In this document: piece by piece, positions 14,685 through 22,944 of the stretch | Numbering within the stretch: position 1 is the first letter of the stretch | Layout of the letters: every line of letters begins with the position of its first letter | NCBI GenBank assembly: GCA_017520505.1 | Contig: JAFXFN010000034.1 | Location: 1-64,000, forward strand | Direction of reading: 5' to 3' | DNA: 64,000 bases | Origin: Clostridia bacterium | GTDB lineage: Bacteria > Bacillota > Clostridia > Oscillospirales > CAG-272 | Position numbers and translations under genes: made by a program | Notes under the pieces: model-generated | What the model was told of the DNA's origin: nothing | Databases searched by the model: none | What the model saw: only the letters and a program-made list of their open reading frames with translations

Positions 14685-14740
14685 ATTATACAATGTTTTT
14701 CAAAAAAGTCAACAAAGCTGTTCCGAAAACGGAACAGCTT
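14685..14740 (-). promoter_or_regulatory. M23-gene terminator interlocked with the FAD-gene promoter
   Basis: Reading leftwards: a terminator stem AAGCTGTTCCG (14715-14725), loop AAAA, CGGAACAGCTT (14730-14740), whose T-rich tail contains TTGACT (14707-14712). That hexamer is the -35 of a promoter with TATAAT at 14685-14690 and a 16-base spacer. The upstream transcript thus ends exactly where the next one is set up. Confidence 0.8.
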
Positions 14741-14751
14741 TAAGCTCAGAT

Positions 14752-16104
14752 TTATCTTTCGGGCAAATACTTTTCGGGGTCAACCTTGGTTCTGTCGTTG
14801 ATAATGACCTCAAAATGCAGATGGTTGCCTGTGGAAAATCCCGTCGTACCGACTTCGCCCAGCTTTTGTCCTTGATATACTCTGTCACCCTCGGATACGG
14901 AGCACTTCGACATATGTGCATAAAGCGTCTTTGTGCCGTCATCGTGCTGTACGATAACGTGTATACCGTAGCTGTTGTGAGTATATGCGGCAATAACAAG
15001 TCCGCCGTCTGCCGCCATTATCGTCACACCCTTGTTGGCAGCCATATCAAGACCGTAATGGTATGTTCTTGAGCCCATATCTCTCGGACCGAAGCGGCTG
15101 GAAATAATATATGTACCCTTCTGAAGCGGCCAGATGAACGCACCCGTGGATGCCGTTTTCGGCTTTTCCTTGATGCCCATATAAACGACCTTGTCAACGG
15201 GCGCATCTGTCATTGTTCTTTCAATAGCTGTACGTGAAATTTCCGTACCGTTTTCATATTTTATCTCATATAAAACTGTTACAGAACCGTTTTTACCGTC
15301 GCTTTTCTTTACGTAAACGCCTTCAAAATACTTTTCCGTTTCCTCATATACCGTTGCAAAGGGAACGTCCTCATTTACGGTAATGTACTTTGTCTGTGCC
15401 TGTACATCAACACTTGTGCTTATATCAGAGGAGCTGTTTGATGCCGAAATATCCGGTGCGAACGATTTGTCCGCATCATCGGAAAGGAAAATATCAAGAA
15501 CGACCTCGTCTGTATCGTCAGTGTAAGATATTCCGCCTGAAAGCAAGGACAAAATACGTTCCTCGCCGTGCGCATATTCACCCGTGCAGTATATCTTTTT
15601 AATTTCAAGCGATGATGTGATGCTGACACCCTCACCCTGAGCCTTGACAGTGTCCTCGACAGTCTTCACGACCTTTGACAGCACATCTATGCTTTCGTTT
15701 GCGGCGGCAAATCTGCCGTCAACGTAAAGACCGAACATCTCACGGTATCCTTCCGTGGCGATGCCGTAAACCTTTTCGTATATCTGCTTTTGTGAAAGAG
15801 CCTCTGAATTTCTTTCAAGCTTTACCTCAAAGGTAATGCTCGGTGCTTTTGCGGGGGGATACGTTATAAGGCTTGCATCATTCGATGCCTGCATAACGGG
15901 CGCAAACACATCGGCTGAATCAACAACGCCTATGCGCTCACCGTCTGCATACGCAACCGTCACCGCCGTAAACGTACACATATAGCACATATATACCATA
16001 CATATACAGCCGAACAATGCGACAGCTGTTATCTTTGCGGCTTTCACGGGATTGGCAAGCACGCTTGCGTATACCCTTTTCGCCGTCTGTCTTATCTTAT
16101 TCAT
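14752..16104 (-). CDS. G5-domain M23-family peptidoglycan endopeptidase, membrane-anchored
   Basis: 450 residues. One membrane segment at about 24-48 (ITAVALFGCICMVYMCYMCTF), a long outside region, a G5-like domain at about 240-315 (TKYITVNEDVPFATVYEETEKYFEG), and a C-terminal M23 domain (about 340-447) with HYGLDMAA and NHLHFEV, the zinc ligands of lysostaphin-type metallopeptidases. It should cut peptide cross-links in peptidoglycan during growth or sporulation. Its own likely promoter is at 16158-16186 and its terminator at 14715-14740. The ATG follows ACGGAG closely. Confidence 0.9.
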   Translation of the reverse strand: MNKIRQTAKRVYASVLANPVKAAKITAVALFGCICMVYMCYMCTFTAVTVAYADGERIGVVDSADVFAPVMQASNDASLITYPPAKAPSITFEVKLERNSEALSQKQIYEKVYGIATEGYREMFGLYVDGRFAAANESIDVLSKVVKTVEDTVKAQGEGVSITSSLEIKKIYCTGEYAHGEERILSLLSGGISYTDDTDEVVLDIFLSDDADKSFAPDISASNSSSDISTSVDVQAQTKYITVNEDVPFATVYEETEKYFEGVYVKKSDGKNGSVTVLYEIKYENGTEISRTAIERTMTDAPVDKVVYMGIKEKPKTASTGAFIWPLQKGTYIISSRFGPRDMGSRTYHYGLDMAANKGVTIMAADGGLVIAAYTHNSYGIHVIVQHDDGTKTLYAHMSKCSVSEGDRVYQGQKLGEVGTTGFSTGNHLHFEVIINDRTKVDPEKYLPER

Positions 16105-16157
16105 TGAATTCTCCGTTAAAATGTGATATCATTTGATTTTTTTCACACGCACCTTTC

Positions 16158-16186
16158 ATTTTACTACTTTTTTTTAAACAAATCAA
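16158..16186 (-). promoter_or_regulatory. Likely promoter of the G5-M23 gene
   Basis: Minus strand TTGATT (16181-16186), 17-base spacer, TAAAAT (16158-16163), about 55 bases before the gene. The rest of 16105-16324 is AT-rich with nothing else recognised. Confidence 0.6.
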
Positions 16187-16324
16187 GTTTTTTCGCACTT
16201 TCCCGCACCATTTTATCGTTGTTGTAATAAACAAAAATTTCGTGGTGTTTTTGTGTATTTTGCATAATTTTCGCAAAAATCATCGCTTTAGAGTTTAGTT
16301 TTTTTGATTTTTTGTGAATAAGTG

Positions 16325-16353
16325 TTGATTTTTTTTGAATAGTAATGTACAAT
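16325..16353 (+). promoter_or_regulatory. Promoter of the CPBP protease-tadA pair
   Basis: TTGATT (16325-16330), 17-base spacer, TACAAT (16348-16353), 30 bases upstream of the TTG start at 16383. Confidence 0.7.
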
Positions 16354-16382
16354 GGTCATATATTGACAAAGGGGGTAATAAA

Positions 16383-17192
16383 TTGTTCCAAAAACAAAAT
16401 ACAGCTATACTTTCGCTGTATCTTTTCATCCTTTGCCAAATGATTTTTGCACGCTTCTCCCCCGATGATTCTGCGCTTTTTTCAGCCGTCGCATACGGTG
16501 TGTCAATGGCTGTGCCAATATTTTTTCTTTCCGTATATGAAAAGCCGATAAAAAAGCAACCGCAGAGACTCCCCAAAAAGCCTTTTTGGTGTATCGCTTT
16601 CACGCTTTGCGTTATTTTTTTCGGCAATCTTATTTCATTTGCGCTCTCGGAGCTTTTTGCCCGTTTCGGCTACGGCATTTCCGCCGACTTTCCCGTGTAC
16701 AGCGATGGTGTGTCAGTTATAATATCATTTATACACCTTGTTGTTTTACCGCCTTTACTTGAAGAAACTCTTATGCGGAAATACATTCTCGGTATGATGC
16801 TGCCTTACGGCAAAAGCGGCGCTGTGCTGTTTTCTTCCCTTGTGTTTGCGCTTTTCCACGCAAATCTGATGCAGATTCCGTTTGCGCTTTTATGCGGTAT
16901 TTTGTTCGGATATTTCACGGTAAAAACAGGCTCTCTTGCCTTTGCTGTGCTTATGCACTTTTTGAATAATCTTTCGGCGTTTATAGCTTCATATATCGGA
17001 ATACACACAACGCTTCCGCAGTTTTTGTTGTACAGCTTGTTTGTCCTTCCTTTGGGTGTAATATGCGGTGTTATCCTTTATAAAAACGGATATTTCAGAG
17101 AAAAATTAACACCTATGAAGGTATCGTTTACCGTCATAGCATACGCTGTTGTTTGTTTATCCCTATCAATACTTGCGGTAAGACCGCTTTAA
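16383..17192 (+). CDS. CPBP-family intramembrane glutamic endopeptidase (Rce1/CAAX-like)
   Basis: A 269-residue membrane protein with about eight hydrophobic helices. Family motifs are LLEETLMRKYIL (EExxxR), FALFHANLM (FxxxH) and LMHFLNNL (HxxxN), the intramembrane active site. The start is TTG at 16383: AGGGGG lies 7 bases upstream, while an in-frame TTG at 16335 sits in front of the -10 hexamer and so cannot be transcribed from the promoter seen. tadA follows 11 bases downstream. Substrate unknown; bacterial members are linked to bacteriocin immunity or membrane-protein processing, but nothing here says which. Confidence 0.85.
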   Translation: MFQKQNTAILSLYLFILCQMIFARFSPDDSALFSAVAYGVSMAVPIFFLSVYEKPIKKQPQRLPKKPFWCIAFTLCVIFFGNLISFALSELFARFGYGISADFPVYSDGVSVIISFIHLVVLPPLLEETLMRKYILGMMLPYGKSGAVLFSSLVFALFHANLMQIPFALLCGILFGYFTVKTGSLAFAVLMHFLNNLSAFIASYIGIHTTLPQFLLYSLFVLPLGVICGVILYKNGYFREKLTPMKVSFTVIAYAVVCLSLSILAVRPL

Positions 17193-17203
17193 ATGAGGTA
17201 ATT

Positions 17204-17674
17204 ATGGCTTATACCTATGAAGAAATATCATTTTTTATGAAAAATGCCCTTTCCGAGGCGGAAAAGGCACTTGATAAGAACGAAGTCCCCGTTGGGGCTG
17301 TCATCGTTAAAAACGGAAAAATAATCGCAAAGGGACATAATACGAGAGAAAGCGAAAAAAATGCGCTTCACCATGCAGAGATCTCCGCCATTGACAACGC
17401 CTGCAAAGCCCTCGGCGGCTGGCGGCTGTGCGGATGCGACATTTTCGTAACGCTTGAGCCGTGCGTTATGTGCGCAGGGGCAATAATAAACGCAAGGCTT
17501 GACCGTGTTTTTTACGGTGCGCCCGACACAAAGGCAGGCGCATTCGGCTCTGTTGCCGACCTCAATATTTTTCCGTTCAATCATCACCCCGAGGTGATAG
17601 GGGGTATAATGGAAAAAGAAGCGATGTCGCTTCTTTCCGAGTTTTTTCAAAAATTGAGAAGTAAACAGCGTTAA
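17204..17674 (+). CDS. tadA: tRNA-specific adenosine deaminase
   Basis: A 156-residue cytosolic zinc deaminase converting A34 to inosine in tRNA-Arg(ACG). The zinc and catalytic motifs are HHAEISAI (HAE) and PCVMCAGAI (PCxxC), with KNEVPVGAVIVKNGKIIAKGHN at the N-terminus as in TadA. GAGGTAATT precedes the ATG at 17204. It is co-transcribed with the CPBP gene. Its stop codon overlaps the converging PHP gene stop (TTAA shared by both strands). Confidence 0.95.
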   Translation: MAYTYEEISFFMKNALSEAEKALDKNEVPVGAVIVKNGKIIAKGHNTRESEKNALHHAEISAIDNACKALGGWRLCGCDIFVTLEPCVMCAGAIINARLDRVFYGAPDTKAGAFGSVADLNIFPFNHHPEVIGGIMEKEAMSLLSEFFQKLRSKQR

Positions 17675-18351
17675 AATTCCTGAACATTAAAGCCGTTATT
17701 TGCAATAAATTCATTCATCGTGCGTACTCTTTCGGGGGCGTAATCATAGACACGGTGGCCGTCAAAGCCGACTGTCAGCTTGATTCCCGAATCACGCACG
17801 ATCTTTTGTGTTTCGGGGTTTTCAAAGAAATCACGAACGTATCCGTGCTCATTAAAGCCGTGGATGCTGTCGTAGTTTACGTTCATCTCCCAGAAAATAT
17901 CAGCCTCTGCAAATTTGCGCAGAAATTCTGTGGGGTCATAACCCTTGCTTCTTGCCATACTTATAAGGTCGGTGTGGGCAATTCCCGTCTTGCAGGAGAA
18001 GTGCTTGACATATTCAAATATATCCTCGCCCACGGTGCTTTCGGGACGGTCGATGTGCTCGATAAGACAGTATTCAAAATCGGGCAAAAGGTTTTCCGGA
18101 TCATATACACCGAGCCCCGGAACGGTCGCAATTTCAATACCGCACAAAAGCTTTATTCTGTCCTTGTACTTTTCCTTCATTTCGTAAATGATACGACAGT
18201 ATTCCTCACGTCTGTCACCGATGCCGTAGCAATGGTCGCAGATGCCGAACACCTCAATTCCGCCGTTTATCGCCGCTTCTATTATATCCTCGTGCTTGTC
18301 AGCGCCGCAAGCGCTGAAATACGTGTGTGAATGTATATCTGTTATCTTCAT
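17671..18351 (-). CDS. PHP-domain metal-dependent phosphatase/phosphoesterase
   Basis: A 226-residue PHP-fold protein. Metal ligands are in DIHSHTYFSACG, GICDHCYG, CGIEI, CLIEHID, IAHTDL and VGFDGHRV. The closest named relatives are YcdX-like and histidinol-phosphatase-like PHP hydrolases, but no biosynthetic neighbours support a histidine role. It stands alone behind its own promoter (18377-18405) and converges with tadA, the stop codons overlapping. Confidence 0.83.
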   Translation of the reverse strand: MKITDIHSHTYFSACGADKHEDIIEAAINGGIEVFGICDHCYGIGDRREEYCRIIYEMKEKYKDRIKLLCGIEIATVPGLGVYDPENLLPDFEYCLIEHIDRPESTVGEDIFEYVKHFSCKTGIAHTDLISMARSKGYDPTEFLRKFAEADIFWEMNVNYDSIHGFNEHGYVRDFFENPETQKIVRDSGIKLTVGFDGHRVYDYAPERVRTMNEFIANNGFNVQEF

Positions 18352-18376
18352 AAGATCCGCCTTTCTTTTCTGTCAA

Positions 18377-18405
18377 ATTATATACCCTGTGACGATTTTT
18401 GTCAA
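18377..18405 (-). promoter_or_regulatory. Promoter of the PHP gene
   Basis: Minus strand TTGACA (18400-18405), 17-base spacer, TATAAT (18377-18382), both hexamers perfect. The divergent MBL promoter begins 11 bases away. Confidence 0.8.
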
Positions 18406-18415
18406 GCGGATATTA

Positions 18416-18444
18416 TTGACTTTTAGCGTAATTTGTGATACAGT
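18416..18444 (+). promoter_or_regulatory. Promoter of the MBL-fold hydrolase gene
   Basis: TTGACT (18416-18421), 17-base spacer, TACAGT (18439-18444), followed by AGAGAGG before the ATG at 18469. Confidence 0.7.
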
Positions 18445-18468
18445 TTATCTGAAAGAGAGGTTAGTAAA

Positions 18469-19308
18469 ATGAGCACATTGCTTTATCAGATACATTCCGC
18501 AACACCCATTCAGATGATGTCTTACGTCATTAAGACGGAAAACGGCAAGCTTATCGTCGTAGACGGAGGAAACACAGCCGATGCGTGTTCGCTTCTTGAT
18601 TTTCTTTATTCGCTGACAAACGGCGAAAAGCCGACGATCGACTGTTGGTTTATCACTCACAGCCACACAGACCACGCAGATGCACTCGGCGAAATTATGA
18701 AAAACAGCTTTGACAAGCTCGAAGTAAAAAAGGTCGTCTGGCATCTTATCGATGATGATTTCTTCAACAGAGTGCAAGCCCCCGCATACGCAAAGGAAAG
18801 CACCGACATTATTGAAAAAATGCTCGGGGACGCCGTGTATGTTGCAGAGGTCGGCGACAAAATAACGGTTGACAACGTTGAATTTGAGATAATTTACGTC
18901 AGCGAGGACAAGTTTGAATATGACCTTATCAACAACACCTCAATGGCGTTTATAATGAGGGCAGAGGGACAAAAGGTGCTGTTTTTGGGCGACCTTGCAG
19001 AGGAAGCGGGCAACCGTGTTTTGCAAATGCACTCCCCCGAAAAGCTGAAATGCGACATCGTGCAGATGGCGCACCACGGTCAGAACGGCGTTAATTTTGA
19101 TTTTTACAAGGCTGTTAAGCCGAAAATGTGTCTTTGGACAACACCCAAATGGCTTTGGGACAACGATGCGGGACTCGGCTATAACACGCACACGTTCAAA
19201 ACGATCGAAACACGAAGCTGGATGGATGAGCTGGGCGTCAAGCACCACGTAAAGGAGTACGAAGGCACAAAAGAGATAACTTTGCCATTCGATTTCAGCA
19301 AAAAATAA
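18469..19308 (+). CDS. Metallo-beta-lactamase-fold hydrolase (ComEC-like MBL)
   Basis: A 279-residue soluble protein. THSHTDHADA is the HxHxDH metal motif, FLGDLAEEAG supplies the Asp and MAHHGQNG the further His, as in the stand-alone or C-terminal MBL domain of the ComEC/Rec2 group. There are no membrane helices, so it is not ComEC itself. Substrate unknown. Monocistronic by appearance: own promoter, with the rny promoter 54 bases downstream. Confidence 0.85.
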   Translation: MSTLLYQIHSATPIQMMSYVIKTENGKLIVVDGGNTADACSLLDFLYSLTNGEKPTIDCWFITHSHTDHADALGEIMKNSFDKLEVKKVVWHLIDDDFFNRVQAPAYAKESTDIIEKMLGDAVYVAEVGDKITVDNVEFEIIYVSEDKFEYDLINNTSMAFIMRAEGQKVLFLGDLAEEAGNRVLQMHSPEKLKCDIVQMAHHGQNGVNFDFYKAVKPKMCLWTTPKWLWDNDAGLGYNTHTFKTIETRSWMDELGVKHHVKEYEGTKEITLPFDFSKK

Positions 19309-19361
19309 CACAGCAATGTGCAAAATTTATAAAAAAACACACATTTTGCCTTGTTTTACTG

Positions 19362-19390
19362 TTGACAAAACAAATAGTTTTTATTATAAT
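19362..19390 (+). promoter_or_regulatory. Consensus promoter of rny
   Basis: TTGACA (19362-19367), 17-base spacer, TATAAT (19385-19390). About 70 bases of leader follow before the ATG, with AAGGAGG at 19442-19448. Confidence 0.85.
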
Positions 19391-19463
19391 ATTGGGTGAG
19401 GTATAATATATATCTCACCCATTGATTTAAAATTTCACAGAAAAGGAGGTAATTGTTGGAATT

Positions 19464-21014
19464 ATGACAACAACAGGAATAATTATAGCTGTTGTTTGTT
19501 CCGTTGTATTCCTTGCTCTCGGTATCGTTATAGGTATAGTTTACCGTAAAAAGGTTGCCGAAGCGGCTATCGGCTCTGCTGAAGAAAAGGCAAAGCAGAT
19601 AATCGACGAAGCGGCAAAAACCGCAGAAACGAAGAAAAAGGAAGCTCTGATAGAAGCGAAAGAAGAAATTCTCCGCCAGAAAACAGAAGCCGACCGTGAT
19701 ATCAAGGAACGCAGAAAAGAAGTGTCCCGTCTTGAATCAAGGGCAGTTGCCAAAGAGGAAGCACTTGACAAAAAGTACGAATCACTTGAGAAAAAAGAAG
19801 AGACGCTCAATAAAAAGATCCGTGAAAATACGGAGCTGACGGATGAGATCGAGAAGATCAAGCTGGCACAAAAGGAAAAGCTTGAAAAGATCGCAGGTCT
19901 CACAGCGGAAGAAGCAAAGGCAGAATTACTTGAAAAGATCGAAGCGGAAGTCCGTCACGAGGAAGCCGCAAAGATCAGAGAGATCGAAGCACAGTTCAAG
20001 GAAGAAGCGGAAACAAAGGCAAAGAACATCATTTCCTTGGCTATTCAGAAATGTGCGGCTGATCACGTTGCGGAAGCAACCGTATCGGTAGTTGCACTTC
20101 CCAACGATGAAATGAAGGGCAGAATAATCGGACGTGAGGGCAGAAATATCAGAACGATAGAAACTCTCACAGGTGTTGACCTCATCATTGATGACACACC
20201 CGAGGCTATAACCCTTTCAAGCTTTGACCCCGTAAGACGTGAGGTTGCACGCCTTACACTTGAAAAGCTTATTTCAGACGGCAGAATACATCCCACGAGA
20301 ATCGAGGAGACTGTCGAAAAATCAAAGCGTGAGGTTGACGTTGCAATCAAGCAGGCAGGTGAGCGTGCTGTATTTGAAACGGGCATCCACGGAATAAATT
20401 CCGAGCTTGTAAGACTTCTCGGAAGACTTAAATACCGTACAAGCTACGGTCAGAACGTACTGAACCACTCTATGGAGGTTGCTTACCTTGCAGGTATTAT
20501 GGCATCGGAGCTCGGTGTTGACGTTAACCTTGCAAAGCGTGCGGGACTTTTGCACGATATAGGTAAGGCAATGACACAGGAAATTGAGGGCTCACACGTT
20601 CAGATCGGTGTTGATATCGCAAGAAAATACAAGGAAAACAAAGAGATCGTTCACGCAATCGAAGCGCACCACGGTGACGTTGAAGCACAGACGATCATTG
20701 CAGTTCTTGTTCAGGCGGCTGACGCAATTTCAGCGGCTCGCCCCGGTGCAAGACGTGAAGACCTTGAAAACTATATCAAGCGTCTGCAGAAGCTTGAAGA
20801 AATTTCAAAGAGCTTCAGCGGAGTTGACAAATCCTATGCAATTCAGGCGGGTCGTGAGATCCGTATAATGGTCAAGCCCGAAGAGGTTAATGACGAGCAG
20901 ATGATCGTAGTCGCAAGACAGATCGTTAAAAAGATTGAAAGTGAGCTTGAGTATCCCGGACAGATCAAGATCCATATGATACGAGAAAGCCGTGCGGTGG
21001 ACTACGCAAAATAA
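19464..21014 (+). CDS. rny: Ribonuclease Y
   Basis: A 516-residue membrane-anchored endoribonuclease that starts mRNA decay in Bacillota. In order: N-terminal membrane helix (about 5-26), long Lys/Glu-rich coiled coil (about 30-195), KH domain (about 205-270, [20 protein letters not shown]) and HD domain (about 330-425) with catalytic His364-Asp365 in [10 protein letters not shown]. Length matches the family (about 520). ATG at 19464; a strong AAGGAGG lies about 15 bases upstream. Monocistronic, with a clear terminator at 21121-21150. Confidence 0.97.
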   Translation: MTTTGIIIAVVCSVVFLALGIVIGIVYRKKVAEAAIGSAEEKAKQIIDEAAKTAETKKKEALIEAKEEILRQKTEADRDIKERRKEVSRLESRAVAKEEALDKKYESLEKKEETLNKKIRENTELTDEIEKIKLAQKEKLEKIAGLTAEEAKAELLEKIEAEVRHEEAAKIREIEAQFKEEAETKAKNIISLAIQKCAADHVAEATVSVVALPNDEMKGRIIGREGRNIRTIETLTGVDLIIDDTPEAITLSSFDPVRREVARLTLEKLISDGRIHPTRIEETVEKSKREVDVAIKQAGERAVFETGIHGINSELVRLLGRLKYRTSYGQNVLNHSMEVAYLAGIMASELGVDVNLAKRAGLLHDIGKAMTQEIEGSHVQIGVDIARKYKENKEIVHAIEAHHGDVEAQTIIAVLVQAADAISAARPGARREDLENYIKRLQKLEEISKSFSGVDKSYAIQAGREIRIMVKPEEVNDEQMIVVARQIVKKIESELEYPGQIKIHMIRESRAVDYAK

Positions 21015-21120
21015 AGTCCTCACAGCCTTAGTGCTTTAATAAATATATTTTAACATAAAACTAAAACGAGTAATATCATTGCTGTTTGGCATGTTTAATC
21101 TGATATATTTATTGAATAAA

Positions 21121-21150
21121 AAACTGACACTCTTGTGTGTCAGTTTTTTT
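21121..21150 (+). terminator. Intrinsic terminator of rny
   Basis: AAACTGACAC (21121-21130), loop TCTTGT, GTGTCAGTTT followed by TTTT. About 105 bases after the rny stop; the interval shows nothing else. Confidence 0.85.
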
Positions 21151-21158
21151 ATTCAACG

Positions 21159-21269
21159 TTGTTTCATCTAAATCTTTACAATGACAGCGCCATGCCTGCG
21201 CCCCCCACAGTCCGCAGGACTGCCCGCAGGCAAATGGCGCATATTTCCTACGGAAATATTGTCAGAAAC
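21159..21269. repeat. Nested palindromic repeat element (reverse orientation)
   Basis: Begins TTGTTTCATCTAAATC, the same terminus as the copies at 10.2 and 34.6 kb but inverted. Inside, GCGCCAT pairs with ATGGCGC, GCCTGCG with CGCAGGC, and AGTCC-gca-GGACT forms the apex. ATTTCC-tac-GGAAAT follows, then a decayed end ATTGTCAGAAAC. The core stem sequence differs from the other copies while the architecture is kept. Confidence 0.75.
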
Positions 21270-21296
21270 GAAAGAATATTGGTTTCAATACAAAAC

Positions 21297-21325
21297 CCCG
21301 ACAGACTGTTAAAAAAACTGTCGGG
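21297..21325 (-). terminator. Terminator of the 149-residue orphan gene
   Basis: CCCGACAG (21297-21304) pairs with CTGTCGGG (21318-21325); the minus-strand transcript continues GTTTTGTATTG. It lies 8 bases past the stop of the gene at 21333-21782. Confidence 0.65.
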
Positions 21326-21332
21326 ATTCGTT

Positions 21333-21782
21333 TTACTCATCTTGAACGGTTTGAGAATATACCACCGTATGCGGAACGTCTATGTTGCCCTGTCTGAAAA
21401 TGCGCCATTGTTCACGGTCATCACCGTAATGGGGACAGGAATGTGAAATAAACATTTGTATGCACACATCATTTTCCAACCAGATAAGCAGGTCATTCGT
21501 GTCTGTAAGCTGAGTTTCGATAACCTTTTTGTTTATTATCAAATCTATGTGACGGGCTAAATTATACCACATATCATTATGCTTTTCGTTTTCACCATCC
21601 CAATTCTGATAATCCGAAGTCGTCAGTAAAATCTGTTCATTACGGATAATTCTTGTAAAACACTGCGAATGTATGCTTATGTCGCCGAAACAAAACATCA
21701 TCATCTCGCAAGCTAAATTCAAATCATCAAGATTTCTTCCATCAAGCTCTTTTAAATAGTCTTTGATTTTTTGTCTGCTCAT
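21333..21782 (-). CDS. Hypothetical protein, 149 residues
   Basis: I do not recognise this protein. It is soluble, acidic and without a signal peptide or cysteine motif. The C-terminal half (LTDTNDLLIWLENDVCIQMF..., ending in EQWRIF) has the 'short strands then WR.F' look of small immunity-type proteins (for example DUF6188-like), a weak resemblance only. It is a real gene by signals: GAGGAACAAA ribosome site, a good promoter at 21819-21847 and a terminator directly behind it. It is flanked by repeat elements on both sides and has no toxin partner in view. Codon use looks more AT-rich than neighbouring rny. Confidence 0.75.
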   Translation of the reverse strand: MSRQKIKDYLKELDGRNLDDLNLACEMMMFCFGDISIHSQCFTRIIRNEQILLTTSDYQNWDGENEKHNDMWYNLARHIDLIINKKVIETQLTDTNDLLIWLENDVCIQMFISHSCPHYGDDREQWRIFRQGNIDVPHTVVYSQTVQDE

Positions 21783-21818
21783 TTTGTTCCTCTGTATATA
21801 AACTATATTTCCATACTC

Positions 21819-21847
21819 AATATATCATAGTGCTATATGAAAGTCAA
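21819..21847 (-). promoter_or_regulatory. Promoter of the 149-residue orphan gene
   Basis: Minus strand TTGACT (21842-21847), 17-base spacer, TATATT (21819-21824), 37 bases before the ATG. Confidence 0.7.
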
Positions 21848-21936
21848 TATTTATTACTGTTTTTAAGAAAAAATCGCAGTCGAGTGTCCTGCAATATCTA
21901 TACAAAATAAGAGAAAACAGACTCAAAGCGGGCGAT

Positions 21937-22012
21937 TAATAATCGCCCCTACAAATATAGATTTCCGCAGGAAATCTGCGTCCCCGCCGTCCCCCCCACC
22001 TGGCGGGGCGCT
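21937..22012. repeat. Repeat cluster: GGGCGATT module, ATTTCC hairpin and GC-rich stem
   Basis: GCGGGCGATTAATAATCGCCCC followed by TACAA (two arms, 21938-21957), then ATTTCC-gca-GGAAAT (21961-21975), then GCGTCCCCGCC pairing with GGCGGGGCGC (to 22012, one bulge). A reduced member of the nested-palindrome family lacking the GTAGTT hairpins. The rest of 21848-22080 shows no gene. Confidence 0.65.
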
Positions 22013-22080
22013 TGTTTTAAAACATTTGGTGGGTAAATTTATTAATGAAATGCTGTTTCTACAAACAGCATTAAAAAAAT

Positions 22081-22104
22081 AAGGGAATGCTTACGCATTC
22101 CCTT
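22081..22104 (-). terminator. Terminator of the transaldolase-like gene
   Basis: AAGGGAATGC (22081-22090), loop TTAC, GCATTCCCTT (22095-22104); minus-strand tail ATTTTTTTAATGC. 17 bases past the stop codon. Confidence 0.88.
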
Positions 22105-22121
22105 ATGTTTTTAAGTTTTGA

Positions 22122-22772
22122 TTACTGGGGAATTGTAGCCCAGTCCTTCATGAACTTTTCAAGGCCGCTCTTTGTGAGGGGGTGGTCAATCATCTGCATG
22201 ATAACCTTGAAAGGAACTGTTGCAACGTCTGCACCTGCCTTAGCAAGCTCGATAACGTGAACAGGGTGACGAGTAGAAGCAGCAACGATCTGTGTTGTGC
22301 TGTTCTGGATAGCGAACATGTCAGCGATCTCTGTAACGAGGTCAAGACCGTTCCAGCCTATATCATCAACTCTGCCGAGGAAGGGTGCAACGTATGTAGC
22401 ACCTGCGTTGGAAGCGAGAAGCGCCTGACCTGCGGAGAAGCAAAGTGTAACGCAAGTTCTGTAGCCTTCCTTGGAAAGACGGGAAACTGCCTTAAGACCT
22501 TCTGCGCACATAGGAATCTTGATGATCATGTTTTCACGGATCTTCTTGATTTCAGCAGCCTCTTTGCACATACCGTCAGCATCGAGAGAAATAACTTCAC
22601 CGAAGATAAGTGTATCAGCGGAAACGATGTTGTCGATCTCCTTGATAGCATCTTCGAACTTCTTGCCTTCTTTAGCGATGATGGAAGGGTTAGTTGTAAC
22701 GCCTTCTACGATACCGAGATCATAAGCTGTCTTGATCTCATTGATATTGGCTGTATCGATGAAAATTTTCAT
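22122..22772 (-). CDS. fsa: Transaldolase / fructose-6-phosphate aldolase family enzyme
   Basis: A 216-residue TIM-barrel class I aldolase of the small TalC/FSA group. It has [41 protein letters not shown] (the Schiff-base Lys in KIP) and [13 protein letters not shown]. It works in pentose-phosphate or fructose-6-phosphate metabolism; sequence alone does not separate true transaldolase (TalC) from Fsa. GGAG lies 11 bases before the ATG. It has its own terminator, and a long palindrome (22801-22841) covers its upstream region. Confidence 0.92.
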   Translation of the reverse strand: MKIFIDTANINEIKTAYDLGIVEGVTTNPSIIAKEGKKFEDAIKEIDNIVSADTLIFGEVISLDADGMCKEAAEIKKIRENMIIKIPMCAEGLKAVSRLSKEGYRTCVTLCFSAGQALLASNAGATYVAPFLGRVDDIGWNGLDLVTEIADMFAIQNSTTQIVAASTRHPVHVIELAKAGADVATVPFKVIMQMIDHPLTKSGLEKFMKDWATIPQ

Positions 22773-22800
22773 TTTTCGTATCTCCTGTTAATTTTATTTT

Positions 22801-22841
22801 ATCATATCTCAATTCGGAATAATTCCGAATTGAGATATGAT
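22801..22841. repeat. Near-perfect 41-bp palindrome upstream of fsa
   Basis: Two 20-bp arms around a single central base (22821), beginning ATCATATCTCAATTCGGAAT. It lies 29 bases before the fsa ATG and about 100 bases past the E1 stop. Neither strand has a convincing T tract on its own side, and a weak -10 (TATGAT, minus strand) falls within the palindrome's edge, so an operator is as likely as a terminator. Confidence 0.7.
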
Positions 22842-22888
22842 TGTCTTTTTATAAATGCGGTGTAAAGACTCGGCATCAGTTCAAGACG

Positions 22889-22932
22889 CCTCATCCGACG
22901 GCTACGCCGCCACCTTCTCCCACCGGAGAAGG
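22889..22932. repeat. CCTCATCCGACGG...GGAGAAGG dispersed module
   Basis: CCTCATCCGACGGC, a CGGC-tac-GCCG mini-hairpin, then CCTTCTCC-cacc-GGAGAAGG. Related pieces are at 28506-28590 and 62904-62950. It lies between the E1 stop and fsa; the CCTTCTCC stem could help end the dehydrogenase transcript but lacks a T tract. Confidence 0.55.
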
Positions 22933-22944
22933 CTTATTGTGGGA

